Below, piece after piece: positions 30,580 through 40,233 of a DNA stretch of 64,000 nucleotides; within the stretch, counting starts at the first letter, position 1; each line of letters begins with the position of its first letter. The notes beneath the pieces were generated by a model that was given only the letters and a program-made list of their open reading frames with translations, was not told the origin of the DNA and made no database searches. Source of the DNA: Candidatus Loosdrechtia aerotolerans (GTDB taxonomy: Bacteria > Planctomycetota > Brocadiia > Brocadiales > Brocadiaceae). Location: contig SOER01000012.1 in the NCBI GenBank assembly GCA_021646405.1, forward strand, positions 1-64,000, written 5' to 3'. A program made the position numbers and the translations under genes.

Positions 30580-31371
30580 ATGGAAATTGATCTGTTCACG
30601 CTCGTAGCCCAGATTATCAATTTCATTATCCTCGTCGTTGTATTGAAATACTTATTGTACAACCGCATTACAAAAGTTATGGACGAACGCCAGGAGAGGA
30701 TTGCCTCTCAGCTAAAGGAAGCAGAGCAGAAGAAAAAAGAAGCAGAACAGAACGCTGAGCTGCATCAAAAAAAACTTAAGGAGCTGGACAGCAAACGTGA
30801 AGAGATGCTGGCGAAGATAAGAGAAGAGGCTGAATCTCAACGGAAAGAGTTGATACAAAAGGCAAGCGACGAAGTAAAGGATATTCGGGATAAATGGTAT
30901 GAATCCATACAGCGTGAGAAACAAACATTCATGAATAACCTTCGCATGAAAGCTGGTAAAGAGGTTTTCGCAATTGCACGCCGTTCCTTAACGGACCTGG
31001 CAAATGCTGATCTGGGCCGGCAAATAGCCGACGTTTTTCTGGAAAGAATCCAAAAACTAGATGAGTGTGAGAAGCAGATATTGAAAGAATCGGTTCGTAA
31101 ATCAGAATATGAAGTTGATATATCCAGTGCGTTTGAAATCCCGCAAGAAATACGGCAAAAAATGGTTCAGGAAATACGAGATCAGATTGCAAGTAATGTT
31201 CATGTACAATTTAAGATATCATCCGATTTAATTTGTGGAATTGAACTGGTGGCAAATGGAAGAAAAATTGCATGGAGTTTGAACAATTATCTGCATTCTT
31301 TAGAAGAAAGTTTGTCCAGTGCCATTGAAGAAAAGATAAAAAGGAAACAGGACGAAATTCAGGAAGAATGA
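30580..31371 (+). CDS. atpF: N-type ATPase subunit b with delta-like C-terminus
   Basis: The 263-residue protein has an N-terminal membrane helix (about 5-26) and a long coiled-coil stalk rich in Lys, Glu and Gln (about 30-130). Its C-terminus (about 180-250) ends in ISSDLICGIELVANGRKIAW, which looks like the C-terminal domain of the F1 delta subunit. No separate atpH gene is present, as in N-ATPases. A b-delta-type fusion would join the peripheral stalk to F1. Confidence 0.88.
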   Translation: MEIDLFTLVAQIINFIILVVVLKYLLYNRITKVMDERQERIASQLKEAEQKKKEAEQNAELHQKKLKELDSKREEMLAKIREEAESQRKELIQKASDEVKDIRDKWYESIQREKQTFMNNLRMKAGKEVFAIARRSLTDLANADLGRQIADVFLERIQKLDECEKQILKESVRKSEYEVDISSAFEIPQEIRQKMVQEIRDQIASNVHVQFKISSDLICGIELVANGRKIAWSLNNYLHSLEESLSSAIEEKIKRKQDEIQEE

Positions 31372-31380
31372 AAAAGGAAG

Positions 31381-32946
31381 ATGGCAAATACGAATAGGAA
31401 TACTGAAGAATTGCAAACAGCTTTGGGTGATACGTTAAAGACCCTTGACAGGATACTACAGGAGCACAGGGTAAAACTGAAATCTCAGGAGGTTGGTACG
31501 GTAAGTTATGTAGGGAAAGGTATTGTTCATGTGAAAGGACTATCTACCGTTAAATATGATGAATTAATACGGTTCCCTGGCAATAAGATGGGGATTGCAT
31601 TTAATCTCGATCCGGAAGAGATAGGAATCGTTTTGCTTGACAAATCGGAGGCGATACAGGCACGTAGCGAGGCATATCGTACAGGACGGGTTTTGGATGT
31701 ACCGGTGGGTGAAGAACTACTCGGACGCGTGATTGATTCTCTGGGCCGCCCTTTAGATGAACGAGGACCGATCCACACCTCAGAACGGAAACCTGTTGAA
31801 CGGGAAGCACCGGGTGTACTTGAGCGCGATCCGGTAAGTATCCCGCTCCAAACGGGTATTCTGGCAATAGATGCCCTGATCCCTATCGGGAGAGGGCAGC
31901 GGGAATTAATTCTTGGTGATCGCCAAACGGGCAAGACATCCATTGCCGTGGATGCCATTATTAACCAGAGGGACAAAAATGTCTTTTGTGTTTACTGTGC
32001 TATAGCACAGAGAAGTGCCGGAGTTGCAAAGGTCATTGATGATTTGGAAAAGTACAGGGTAATGGAAAAATGCATTGTGGTAGTAGCAAGCGGAGAAGAT
32101 CCTCCTGGTTTACGATTTATTGCCCCCTATGCTGCTACTACGATGGCGGAGTATTTCATGGGACAGGGAAAAGATGCCCTCATTGTGTACGATGATTTAA
32201 CCCGCCATGCCCGTGCTTACCGGGAACTATCTTTGCTTCTCCGCAGACCCCCTGCCCGGGAGGCATATCCAGGAGATATATTTTATATTCATTCACGTAT
32301 GCTTGAGCGATCTACCCACCTACGCAAGGAGTATGGCGGTGGTTCTCTAACTGCACTGCCGATTATTGAAACCGAGGCGCAAAATATATCGGCCTATATC
32401 CCAACCAATCTTATTTCTATCACTGATGGTCAAATCTATCTCTCTCCCGGATTATTTCAGAGGGGGGCTTTACCGCCAATTGATATTGGAAAATCAGTTT
32501 CCCGTGTAGGAGGGAAAGCGCAATTACCGGCATATCACAGAGTAGCTGGCAACCTGCGTCTTTCATATTCTCAATTTGAAGAGCTGGAATCATTTGCCCG
32601 TTTTGGCACCAGACTCGATGAGAAGACCCGGAGAACGCTGGAACGAGGTCGTCGCATCCGGGAGGTATTAAAACAGTCGAAATACGACCTTATGTCAGCT
32701 CCGGAGCAGATGGTTGTTCTTATATCAGTGACAGAAGGACTCTTTGATACTGTACCCGCTCATAAAGTAGATGACGCTGAAAAGGCGGTTCGAAAGGTAA
32801 TTCGAGAAGGGTTATCTGTTGTACGTCAGCGGATCCTGGAAGGAGAAAAGTTGAACGATGATGATAGAAATGCGATTCTTCAAGCGGCTGAAAAAGCGAT
32901 ACAACCTCTTCTGAAAAGGGAAGAAGAGTCGGAACAGAAGGAGTAA
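31381..32946 (+). CDS. atpA: N-type ATPase alpha subunit
   Basis: The 521-residue alpha subunit has Walker A GDRQTGKT (179-186) and the conserved [22 protein letters not shown] and [18 protein letters not shown] regions. It binds nucleotide without major turnover and forms the hexamer with beta. The length is normal. It starts 9 bases after the atpF stop and is followed by atpG, the last gene of the operon. Confidence 0.96.
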   Translation: MANTNRNTEELQTALGDTLKTLDRILQEHRVKLKSQEVGTVSYVGKGIVHVKGLSTVKYDELIRFPGNKMGIAFNLDPEEIGIVLLDKSEAIQARSEAYRTGRVLDVPVGEELLGRVIDSLGRPLDERGPIHTSERKPVEREAPGVLERDPVSIPLQTGILAIDALIPIGRGQRELILGDRQTGKTSIAVDAIINQRDKNVFCVYCAIAQRSAGVAKVIDDLEKYRVMEKCIVVVASGEDPPGLRFIAPYAATTMAEYFMGQGKDALIVYDDLTRHARAYRELSLLLRRPPAREAYPGDIFYIHSRMLERSTHLRKEYGGGSLTALPIIETEAQNISAYIPTNLISITDGQIYLSPGLFQRGALPPIDIGKSVSRVGGKAQLPAYHRVAGNLRLSYSQFEELESFARFGTRLDEKTRRTLERGRRIREVLKQSKYDLMSAPEQMVVLISVTEGLFDTVPAHKVDDAEKAVRKVIREGLSVVRQRILEGEKLNDDDRNAILQAAEKAIQPLLKREEESEQKE

Positions 32947-32978
32947 ACACTCATTCACGAGAGGAGAAACGGATCAGG

Positions 32979-33854
32979 ATGGAGACACTGGAATCATTAC
33001 AGGAAAAACTGAGAAGCGCACAAGAATTACAATCCGTCGTTAAGACGATGAAAACGATGGCGGCTGTTAATATCCGGCAGTATGAGAAGGCAGTAAAATC
33101 GCTTGCAGAATTTAATCGGGCTGTGGAATTTGGATTTCAATTTCTCTTGAAGCGAGAACCGGAGAGAATAGTAGAAGGCACGCAAGTACCGGGGGGTAAT
33201 CTCTGTGCAGTGGTTTTCGGTTCTGATCAGGGTATGTGCGGGCAATTTAACGATAAAATCACATTGTTTGCAATGGATAAAATGAGAAAACTTCGAGAAT
33301 CAGAAAATAGGATAGTTCTGGGGGTCGGTGTACGGGTAACTGCACGACTCGAAGGAGAAGGCCAACAAGTAGAGGAGCAATTTTTCGTCCCTGGATCAGT
33401 CGATGGTATTACATCAGCGGTTCAGGAAATACTAATTAAACTGGAAGATTTACGTTCCCGGAGGGATGTTGATCATGTTGTCGTTTTTTACCACGAGCGG
33501 CTATCTGGTTCGACATATAATCCCCGTATGGTATCTCTTCTCCCTCTCAGTATAGAATGGCTTCGCAGCCTGGAAAAAAAAGAATGGCCCACACACACCC
33601 GGCCGATGTATACCATGGATTGGAATCAGTTATTCTCTGCGTTGGTTCGCCATTACCTCTTCTTTTTGTTATACCGCGCTTTTGCTGAATCCCTGGCGAG
33701 TGAGAATACGAGTCGTTTATCATCAATGCAAGCTGCAGAAAAAAACATTGAAGACCGCCTCGAACAGCTCAGAAATCAATTTAATCAGCAACGCCAGAAT
33801 TCAATTACTTCAGAAATTATGGATATTATTGCAGGGTTCGAGGCATTAACCTGA
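32979..33854 (+). CDS. atpG: N-type ATPase gamma subunit
   Basis: The 291-residue gamma subunit makes the rotating central shaft. N- and C-terminal coiled-coil helices (about 1-55 and 215-290) flank a Rossmann-like middle. The N-terminal VVKTMKTMAAVNIRQYEKA segment is typical. Its ATG follows GAGGAGAAACGGATCAGG. A hairpin after its stop (33869-33887) may end the operon. Confidence 0.94.
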   Translation: METLESLQEKLRSAQELQSVVKTMKTMAAVNIRQYEKAVKSLAEFNRAVEFGFQFLLKREPERIVEGTQVPGGNLCAVVFGSDQGMCGQFNDKITLFAMDKMRKLRESENRIVLGVGVRVTARLEGEGQQVEEQFFVPGSVDGITSAVQEILIKLEDLRSRRDVDHVVVFYHERLSGSTYNPRMVSLLPLSIEWLRSLEKKEWPTHTRPMYTMDWNQLFSALVRHYLFFLLYRAFAESLASENTSRLSSMQAAEKNIEDRLEQLRNQFNQQRQNSITSEIMDIIAGFEALT

Positions 33855-33868
33855 GTATGAAGGAAGCT

Positions 33869-33887
33869 CTATCCCGAACAGGGATAG
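33869..33887 (+). terminator. Hairpin after atpG
   Basis: CTATCCC and GGGATAG form a 7-bp stem with a 5-base loop (GAACA) 15 bases after the atpG stop. There is no T run, so termination would be weak or Rho-assisted. Confidence 0.35.
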
Positions 33888-33941
33888 ACAGGGTAAAACA
33901 GAATAGTTTATCGTGCTGCTGCTGAAAATAGTGGAGAATGT

Positions 33942-34889
33942 ATGCAGACAATTGTTACCGTAACAATAAATCCTACAATTGATGCAAGTTGTAGTGTAGA
34001 CTACGTTGTTGCTGACCGAAAATTACGGGGGAAATCTCCTCATCGTGAACCCGGAGGCGGGGGGATTAATGTCTCCCGGGCGATAAAAAAACTGGGAGGA
34101 GAGTCGGTAGCCATATATACCTCCGGAGGTCCGATTGGTCAGATGCTGCAAGCCTTGCTTGACCAGGAGAATATTAATCATTATCCCATCTCCATTGAAG
34201 AAATAACGCGGGAAAACTTTATTGTATCTGAGGAATCAACAGGGCGCCAATTTCGTTTCGGAATGCCGGGGCCGACCCTCCGCAATACAGAATGGAAGAG
34301 ATGTCTGGACGTAGTATCCGGCATAGACCCAAAACCGGATTATATTGTTGCCAGCGGGAGTCTCCCACCAGGTGTACCTCACGATTTTTATGCCCGCATT
34401 GCGAGGAGAGCAGGGGAGATAGGCAGCCGAATGATAGTTGATACATCGGGTGAGGCATTACGTCTGGCGTCGGAGGAACATGTATATTTGCTGAAACCGA
34501 ATAGAAATGAGCTTCAATATTTGGTGAAAGAGGAGATAAAGAATGAGCAGCATATGGTATTGATGGCAAAGAAAATTCTTGAACGAGGATACTGTGAGGC
34601 GCTTATTATTTCCCTGGGTGAGGCTGGTGCTTTATTCGTATCGAAAGACCGATATGAGTTTATGCGGACACCTGTTGTACCAAAGGTAAGCAGGGTTGGT
34701 GCCGGTGATAGTATGGTCGCGGGCATGGTACTTAACTTGGCAAAGGGGAATTCTGTGTACGATTCAGTTCGTTTTGGTATAGCAGCCGGGACTGCTGCTG
34801 TAATGACCCCGGGTACAGAATTATGCCGCAGAGAAGACACAGAGCGCTTATATAGTCAAATGATGAGAAATAAGAGAGGTGTGAAGTGA
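33942..34889 (+). CDS. pfkB: PfkB-type 6-phosphofructokinase family kinase
   Basis: The 315-residue protein belongs to the ribokinase/PfkB sugar kinase family and looks close to E. coli PfkB (isozyme 2). It has the EPGGGGINVSRAI sugar-binding region, SGSLPPGVP, DTSGEAL and the catalytic-base loop VGAGDSMVAGM. It most likely phosphorylates fructose 6-phosphate with ATP, though tagatose- or fructose-1-phosphate kinases share these motifs. It overlaps the next glycosyltransferase by four bases (GTGA). Confidence 0.85.
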   Translation: MQTIVTVTINPTIDASCSVDYVVADRKLRGKSPHREPGGGGINVSRAIKKLGGESVAIYTSGGPIGQMLQALLDQENINHYPISIEEITRENFIVSEESTGRQFRFGMPGPTLRNTEWKRCLDVVSGIDPKPDYIVASGSLPPGVPHDFYARIARRAGEIGSRMIVDTSGEALRLASEEHVYLLKPNRNELQYLVKEEIKNEQHMVLMAKKILERGYCEALIISLGEAGALFVSKDRYEFMRTPVVPKVSRVGAGDSMVAGMVLNLAKGNSVYDSVRFGIAAGTAAVMTPGTELCRREDTERLYSQMMRNKRGVK

Positions 34890-36103
34890 GAGATGGTCAC
34901 AGGCTGGTGAAAATTGATGAATATGAAAATCTTATTGGAAGCGAGGCAGTCGAACGTATTATAAAAAAGGCTGATGCATTAAAAGACCTTCACGTGGTTC
35001 ATATAAATTCAACGTATTATGGTGGTGGTGTTGCTGAGATATTATCATCGATGTCACTCTTGATGAATAGTGCGGGTATTAAGACCGGATGGAGGATAAT
35101 TCAGGGATCCCCTGATTTTTTTTCAGTAACCAAGAAGATGCACAACGCCCTCCAGGGAGGGGAGATAAACCTTACCAAGCGTAAGCTGGATATTTATGAG
35201 GATGTCGTATATGAGAATGCCGTTCGAAACCATTTGGATCATAATATGGTAGTTATTCATGATCCACAGCCGCTGCCCATGATCAGACATTATAAGAAAC
35301 ACGGTCCGTGGATATGGCGATGTCATGTTGAGTTAACAAATCCAAACAGGGAACTCTGGAACTATTTAAGTCCCATCATAGAAAAATATGATGCATCAAT
35401 CTTTAGCATCAGGGAATACATGCAAAAATTGAAGACCCCGCAATTATTTTTCCTGCCGGCGATTAATCCCTTTTCAATTAAAAACCAGGAAATGTCAGAA
35501 GAAGAAATACAGGAAAGGTTGGATCACTACCATATCCCAACGGACCTTCCGTTGGTAGCACAAATTTCCCGGTTTGATCGCTGGAAAGACCCGGAAGGTG
35601 TTATTCAGGCGTTTAAAATAGCAAGAAAAGAGGTAGACAGCACTCTTGTGTTGCTGGGTAATATCGCAACGGATGGCCCGGAAGGGGAAAAGGTGTATGA
35701 TTCACTCATTAAGCAGAGAGAGGACCGTATTATAATTATTTCCCGCCAGGATACAGCACTGGTAAATGCTCTTCAAAGGAGGGCTGCGGTTATTATGCAA
35801 AAATCAATTCGTGAGGGTTTTGGCCTGACAGTTGCGGAAGCTATGTGGAAGGGTGCTGCAGTTATCGGTGGAAATGTGGGTGGAATACGGTATCAGATAG
35901 AGGATGGAGTAAATGGGTTCCTGGTATCGTCGATAGAAGAAGCTGCTGAACGGCTTGTTACGTTGCTTAAGGATAGGAAGTTACGGGAAGAAATGGGACA
36001 AAAGGCACGAGAGACCGTTAAAGAAAAGTTTCTCATGAGCCGTCTTTTAGAGCAGTATCTTGATCTGTTTGGGTCGGTTGAGACGATTTATCTTCTTAGA
36101 TAA
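34886..36103 (+). CDS. treT: GT4 glycosyltransferase, TreT-like trehalose synthase
   Basis: The 405-residue protein has a two-Rossmann GT-B fold of family GT4. Its N-terminus (HVVHINSTYYGGGVAEIL), WRCHVELTNPN segment and C-terminal EGFGLTVAEA (Glu-x7-Glu retaining motif) match trehalose glycosyltransferring synthases, which join glucose from ADP- or UDP-glucose to glucose. Sucrose-phosphate-type transferases are a second possibility. GTG start inside the pfkB stop; the two are probably co-transcribed. Confidence 0.75.
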   Translation: MRDGHRLVKIDEYENLIGSEAVERIIKKADALKDLHVVHINSTYYGGGVAEILSSMSLLMNSAGIKTGWRIIQGSPDFFSVTKKMHNALQGGEINLTKRKLDIYEDVVYENAVRNHLDHNMVVIHDPQPLPMIRHYKKHGPWIWRCHVELTNPNRELWNYLSPIIEKYDASIFSIREYMQKLKTPQLFFLPAINPFSIKNQEMSEEEIQERLDHYHIPTDLPLVAQISRFDRWKDPEGVIQAFKIARKEVDSTLVLLGNIATDGPEGEKVYDSLIKQREDRIIIISRQDTALVNALQRRAAVIMQKSIREGFGLTVAEAMWKGAAVIGGNVGGIRYQIEDGVNGFLVSSIEEAAERLVTLLKDRKLREEMGQKARETVKEKFLMSRLLEQYLDLFGSVETIYLLR

Positions 36104-36474
36104 GGGGATTATGCTGTAGGATAAAATTACAATATGGAGGTATTTTCCTTGAAGCTGAACTAGAGTTGTGTAGCATTTTTCGAAATAAATATCACGTAAT
36201 ACATAATTGATAGAGTATTGAATATTCTTTCCCAATTAACGAACAACAAAGTTTATTAACGCACAATTCCGGAATCCTCAACGGCCCGCTCTGCAGAGCA
36301 TCTCTTTCAGTGTAAAGCACTCCGATACTTAATTACTATACGGGTGCTTTCATTTTCATATGGTATCGAAATTATAATACGGTATTTCTTTTATCAAAAA
36401 TTACGGAAAGGTAATGATGAAGGTTTTTGGCGTCCGGGGATAAGAAATTATGAAAAATCCAGAGGAGGTGGATA
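36104..36474. other. Intergenic region before the site-2 protease gene
   Basis: No gene was found in these 371 bases. A perfect TATAAT (36373-36378) lies about 97 bases before the next ATG but lacks a good -35 at 16-18 bases; TTTCAT lies 19 bases upstream. A very strong ribosome-binding site (GAGGAGGTGG) precedes the protease start, suggesting high expression. Confidence 0.4.
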
Positions 36475-37614
36475 ATGTTTGGAAGTCGGTATAAACTGTT
36501 TAAGTTATTTGGGTTTGAAGTAAGGATTGACACGAGCTGGCTTATTATTGCGTTTCTCCTTATCTTTACCCTCGCCCGGGGATTTTTCCCGTACTATTAC
36601 AGGGGATTACCGGGTATTACCTATTGGTGGATGGGAGTTGTTGGTGCTTTAGGTTTTTTTGGTTCAATCATTTTTCATGAGTTTTGGCATTCTTTTGTTG
36701 CAAGGAGATACGGAATGCCTATGAAAGGAATTACCTTGTTTATCTTTGGTGGGGTTGCAGAAATGGAAGATGAGCCTCCCAATGCAAAAACGGAGTTTCT
36801 GATGTCTATTGCAGGCCCTCTTTCGAGTGTTTTCCTTGGTTTTGCATTTTTTGGGGTCAAAATGCTTATTCCCGCTACCGCCTCTCTCATACCGGCGAGA
36901 GGTATCGTTTCATATCTTTCGTATATTAATCTTATCCTGGCTGCCTTTAATATGCTCCCTGCTTTTCCTCTGGATGGAGGACGTGTTTTCCGGTCGGCTG
37001 TCTGGGGATTTACCGATAACATCCGCAAGGCAACGAAAATAGCATCGTGGATAGGGTCAGGATTCGGTATTACCCTTATGATTTTAGGGATTTTGGGTAT
37101 TTTTCAGGGGAATTTTATTGGCGGAATATGGTTTTTTGCGATTGGCATGTTTTTAAAAAGTGCAGCTCAAATGTCCTATCAGCAGGTGCTTCTCCGTAAT
37201 GTACTTGAAGGGAAAAAAGTCGGTTATTTTATGAATACTAATCCTATTACTGTACCACCTTCAATATCTATAGAACAATTTGTAGAGGATTATTTCTACA
37301 AATTTCACTTTAAAATGTTTCCTGTTGTGGAGGATGGGCATCTCCTGGGGTGTGTTACGATCAGCCATGTAAAGGATATTCCCCGGAATGAGTGGAATCA
37401 GCATGTTGTGAAAGAGGTTGTTCAAAAATGTATGCCGAACAACACGGTTAAATCATCAACTGATTCCTTAAAAGCCCTGTCCCTTATGAGGAACACAGGG
37501 AATAACAGACTCATGGTCATTGATGGTGGAACCCTTTCAGGTGTTGTTACATATAAGGACATCCTCCAGTATTTTTCTGCAAGGATGGATCTCGAAGATT
37601 ATGTAAAAAAATAG
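36475..37614 (+). CDS. Site-2-type M50 metalloprotease with CBS domains
   Basis: Site-2 proteases cleave within membranes, often to release regulators. The 379-residue protein has about six membrane helices, the zinc motif HEFWH (68-72), and the third-ligand motif NMLPAFPLDGG (about 160-170). Two CBS domains follow in the C-terminal 140 residues (about 245-375). This membrane-protease-plus-CBS layout is the FtsH-like or Rv2869-related SpoIVFB-type group 3 arrangement. Substrates are unknown; the neighbours are envelope BON and PRC proteins. Confidence 0.9.
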   Translation: MFGSRYKLFKLFGFEVRIDTSWLIIAFLLIFTLARGFFPYYYRGLPGITYWWMGVVGALGFFGSIIFHEFWHSFVARRYGMPMKGITLFIFGGVAEMEDEPPNAKTEFLMSIAGPLSSVFLGFAFFGVKMLIPATASLIPARGIVSYLSYINLILAAFNMLPAFPLDGGRVFRSAVWGFTDNIRKATKIASWIGSGFGITLMILGILGIFQGNFIGGIWFFAIGMFLKSAAQMSYQQVLLRNVLEGKKVGYFMNTNPITVPPSISIEQFVEDYFYKFHFKMFPVVEDGHLLGCVTISHVKDIPRNEWNQHVVKEVVQKCMPNNTVKSSTDSLKALSLMRNTGNNRLMVIDGGTLSGVVTYKDILQYFSARMDLEDYVKK

Positions 37615-37642
37615 TATCTGCAATACACACGAGGAATAGGAT

Positions 37643-39007
37643 ATGAGAGTAGTGAAATTACAGACAACGTATTTGACAGTTCGAAAAAGAGTATCTTTTC
37701 AATGGTATTTACCTCTGCCGGGTATCCTTTTCGCAGCTCTATTGTACATGAGTGTTATTGTACCACCATATGTTTATGCAAAAGACCGGAGTAGTGCAGA
37801 TAGTAGCATCACGTTTGCTGTTGAAACCAAATTGTTAATGGATGAAATGCTTTCTCATTATCTTATAGATGTGAAGACAAATAATAGCATTGTTACCCTT
37901 TCAGGGTTTGTGAATAACTCTTTTACTCGTGAACGAGCAGCCAGAATTGCAGAAACAGTTAAAGGTATTCAACTCGTTGTTAACACAATTTCTTTATCCC
38001 CTCTGTCTGCCTCGGAAATTAAAACATATGGTAGCAGCATTCCCGATCCAGGTGTATACCGGGATAAAAGGTTAAGCAACACTGTAATAAGAGAGGACGA
38101 AAGAATCATAAGCAGCTCTGGAAAAAGCGCTGCAAAGAAATCTTATCATACTTACAGGCCTGTAACCAGAATTGGTAGTACGACAAATGCCACCCCCCTG
38201 AAAATTACAAAAGAGGTGTATGATACAATACGTGAATCAGGAAACAGATCTGATGAGGAGATTCGGAGGGTAATCAAAACAGATATCTCTAAGGATACAA
38301 GGATACTCTCACTTTATATCGATGTAGAAGTACACGAAGGGGTGGTAACGTTAACGGGTGTCGTTGATAATCTTAAAGCAAAGAAAGTGGCAGAAGAAAT
38401 TGCGAAGAATACAGCAGGTGTACTCACTGTTAAAAACGATCTGAAGGTACGCCCTGGTAAATTGCCAGAATACTCCACCCTTGCTGAACATGTTCATGAT
38501 CTATTATCTAAGGATTCTAAAATAAGTTACCTCAATATTAAGGTTAAAGTTCAGAATAGCAGGGTATATCTCTCTGGTATGGTGAACTCCCTCTATGAAA
38601 AAGAGTATATTGAGGATATGGTATTGAAGATCGCAGGGGTGACGGATGTTGCAAATAAATTAACCGTTGCTCCGACACTGAGGGATGATGAAAAACTTAA
38701 GGAGAGGGTAGAAACAGAACTTACTTTTAGTGTTTTTGTTCATGGTTCTGAGGTTTCTATAGATGCGAAAAATGGCATCGTATATCTTACCGGTACAGTT
38801 CACGACCACTTGGAAGCCCTTGCAGCCATAGAAGGTGCATTTAAAGGAGGTGCAAGAGAAGTGCGAAATTTTTTAAAAACTAGCCGGGAAGAAGATGAGG
38901 GTTTAAAGGAATTAAGGACCCCGGAACTTCTATATACGGAAATCGATTACCCGGATTTTTTTGAGGACTTTTATTTCAGACCATATTACTTTTATTTATT
39001 GCCGTAG
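37643..39007 (+). CDS. Secreted four-BON-domain protein
   Basis: BON domains bind phospholipid or other envelope components and occur in OsmY-like periplasmic stress proteins. The 454-residue protein has a signal peptide (hydrophobic core about 26-46) and four BON repeats near residues 55-115, 209-272, 281-345 and 350-410, each with the VTLSGxVxN-type core (VTLSGFVNN, VTLTGVVDN, VYLSGMVNS, VYLTGTVHD). A low-complexity linker separates the first from the rest. A degraded duplicate of its first BON unit follows immediately downstream. Confidence 0.9.
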   Translation: MRVVKLQTTYLTVRKRVSFQWYLPLPGILFAALLYMSVIVPPYVYAKDRSSADSSITFAVETKLLMDEMLSHYLIDVKTNNSIVTLSGFVNNSFTRERAARIAETVKGIQLVVNTISLSPLSASEIKTYGSSIPDPGVYRDKRLSNTVIREDERIISSSGKSAAKKSYHTYRPVTRIGSTTNATPLKITKEVYDTIRESGNRSDEEIRRVIKTDISKDTRILSLYIDVEVHEGVVTLTGVVDNLKAKKVAEEIAKNTAGVLTVKNDLKVRPGKLPEYSTLAEHVHDLLSKDSKISYLNIKVKVQNSRVYLSGMVNSLYEKEYIEDMVLKIAGVTDVANKLTVAPTLRDDEKLKERVETELTFSVFVHGSEVSIDAKNGIVYLTGTVHDHLEALAAIEGAFKGGAREVRNFLKTSREEDEGLKELRTPELLYTEIDYPDFFEDFYFRPYYFYLLP

Positions 39008-39009
39008 GT

Positions 39010-39302
39010 TTGTTTCTGTTCCCGCATCTGAATATTAATGAGATAACCCTGACTGTTGAAATGGAATTGCTTACTGATGAAGCAGCGACATCGCACCTGA
39101 TAGATGTTCGCACAGAAAATGGAATAGTTACCCTTTCCGGATCAGTGAACAATCTTCTTGCCCGCGGGAACGAGCAGTCAGAGTTGCAGAAACGGTTAAA
39201 GGTGCCCGGTCTGTTGTTAATAACATCAGAGTAACCCCATTTCCCCGGCCAGATACTCAAACTACTCTTGATGTAAAAAAGTCCTGGCCCTCGATCCTGT
39301 AA
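39010..39302 (+). pseudogene. Frameshifted BON-domain remnant
   Basis: The frame from 39010 encodes a BON half (MELLTDEAATSHLIDVRT.. VTLSGSVNNLLAR). The frame then shifts near 39161-39168, and another frame continues with ERAVRVAETVKGARSVVNN up to a stop at 39300. Together they match residues about 57-120 of the preceding protein (ETKLLMDEMLSHYLIDVKT.. ERAARIAETVKGIQLVVN). The shift equals a one-base loss or two-base gain in CCCGCGGG. It is a decayed duplicate without a good start or signal peptide. Confidence 0.85.
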
Positions 39303-39389
39303 CAGATCCCTTTTCGGTATTGTAAATAACCAAAAAGAACTCCTTGGACATAAACTGAGAAGTCTTGATGTAATTATCAAGTATTCATA

Positions 39390-39417
39390 TATCTTTGATA
39401 ACGTATCTTTGATAACG
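39390..39417. repeat. Two tandem 14-bp repeats before the PRC-barrel gene
   Basis: TATCTTTGATAACG occurs twice back to back (39390-39403, 39404-39417), about 20 bases before the PRC gene start. A small palindrome CTTGAT/ATCAAG lies just upstream (39364-39381). The pair could be a regulator-binding site or a slippage product. Confidence 0.6.
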
Positions 39418-39437
39418 GTAATAAAAAGGAGAAATGA

Positions 39438-40142
39438 ATGTTAAGAAGCATTAAGTCCTTGTACGGGTACAGAATCCATGCTGTCGACGGAGATATTGGC
39501 AGAGTATGTGAATTTCTTTTTGATGATAAGGCATGGATTATACGATACCTTGTTGTTGATACCAGTTCATGGCTTCCCGGCAGGAAGGTTCTTATTCCAC
39601 CTGGCATTGTTAAACAATCGGATCTGGCATCAGAAATATTCCCTGTAGTGTTGAATAAAGAGGAGGTCGAAAATAGTCCTGATATTACTACAGAGAAGCC
39701 GGTATCTCTTCAGCATCAGATGGAATTGTACAAATATTATGGCCCCCTGAACCGCCCGAGAGAAGGATACTACAATGTCCCTCCTTTTCCCCCTCCAGAA
39801 AGAGAAGGCGATCCGCACCTTCGAAGCACTGAGGAGATTATTGGTTATCGTATTCATGCTACGGATGGTGATATCGGACATGTCGATGATTTTATCCTGG
39901 ATGTTAAAGATTGGATTATTCGTCATATGGTCGTAGATACAGGGAGCTGGCTGCCCGGGAGGAAGGTGTTGATTTCATCTGACTGGATTACCCATATACG
40001 ATGGCGGGATGAGAGGGTGTATGTAGATATTCCTAAGGATATTATTAAGGATAGTCCCGAATATGATCCTTCGGTTCCTGCAAACCGGCAATATGAGATC
40101 CGTCTCTATGATTACTACGGCAGGCCAAAATACTGGAGTTAA
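39438..40142 (+). CDS. Protein with two PRC-barrel domains
   Basis: PRC-barrel domains are small beta barrels found in photosystem reaction-centre H subunits and RimM, and in many stress or adaptor proteins. The 234-residue protein contains two similar halves. The pattern GYRIHAVDGDIGRVCEFLFD (about 11-30) and WLPGRKVLI (about 52-60) repeats as GYRIHATDGDIGHVDDFILD and the same WLPGRKVLI, near residues 134-153 and 175-183. No signal peptide. It may respond to membrane or oxidative stress together with the BON protein; this is inferred from context. Confidence 0.88.
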   Translation: MLRSIKSLYGYRIHAVDGDIGRVCEFLFDDKAWIIRYLVVDTSSWLPGRKVLIPPGIVKQSDLASEIFPVVLNKEEVENSPDITTEKPVSLQHQMELYKYYGPLNRPREGYYNVPPFPPPEREGDPHLRSTEEIIGYRIHATDGDIGHVDDFILDVKDWIIRHMVVDTGSWLPGRKVLISSDWITHIRWRDERVYVDIPKDIIKDSPEYDPSVPANRQYEIRLYDYYGRPKYWS

Positions 40143-40233
40143 ACTTTCATAAAAAATATCAGACTTATTGTCACGGCTTAACAAGTAAAAAATGTAATTA
40201 TCTATAATGAGTGAAGGAGAAAGGAGTGAATTT

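Noticed and set aside
40168-40208. Promoter for gap (TTGTCA and TATAAT)
   Set aside because: The two boxes are 29 bases apart, too far for a standard promoter.
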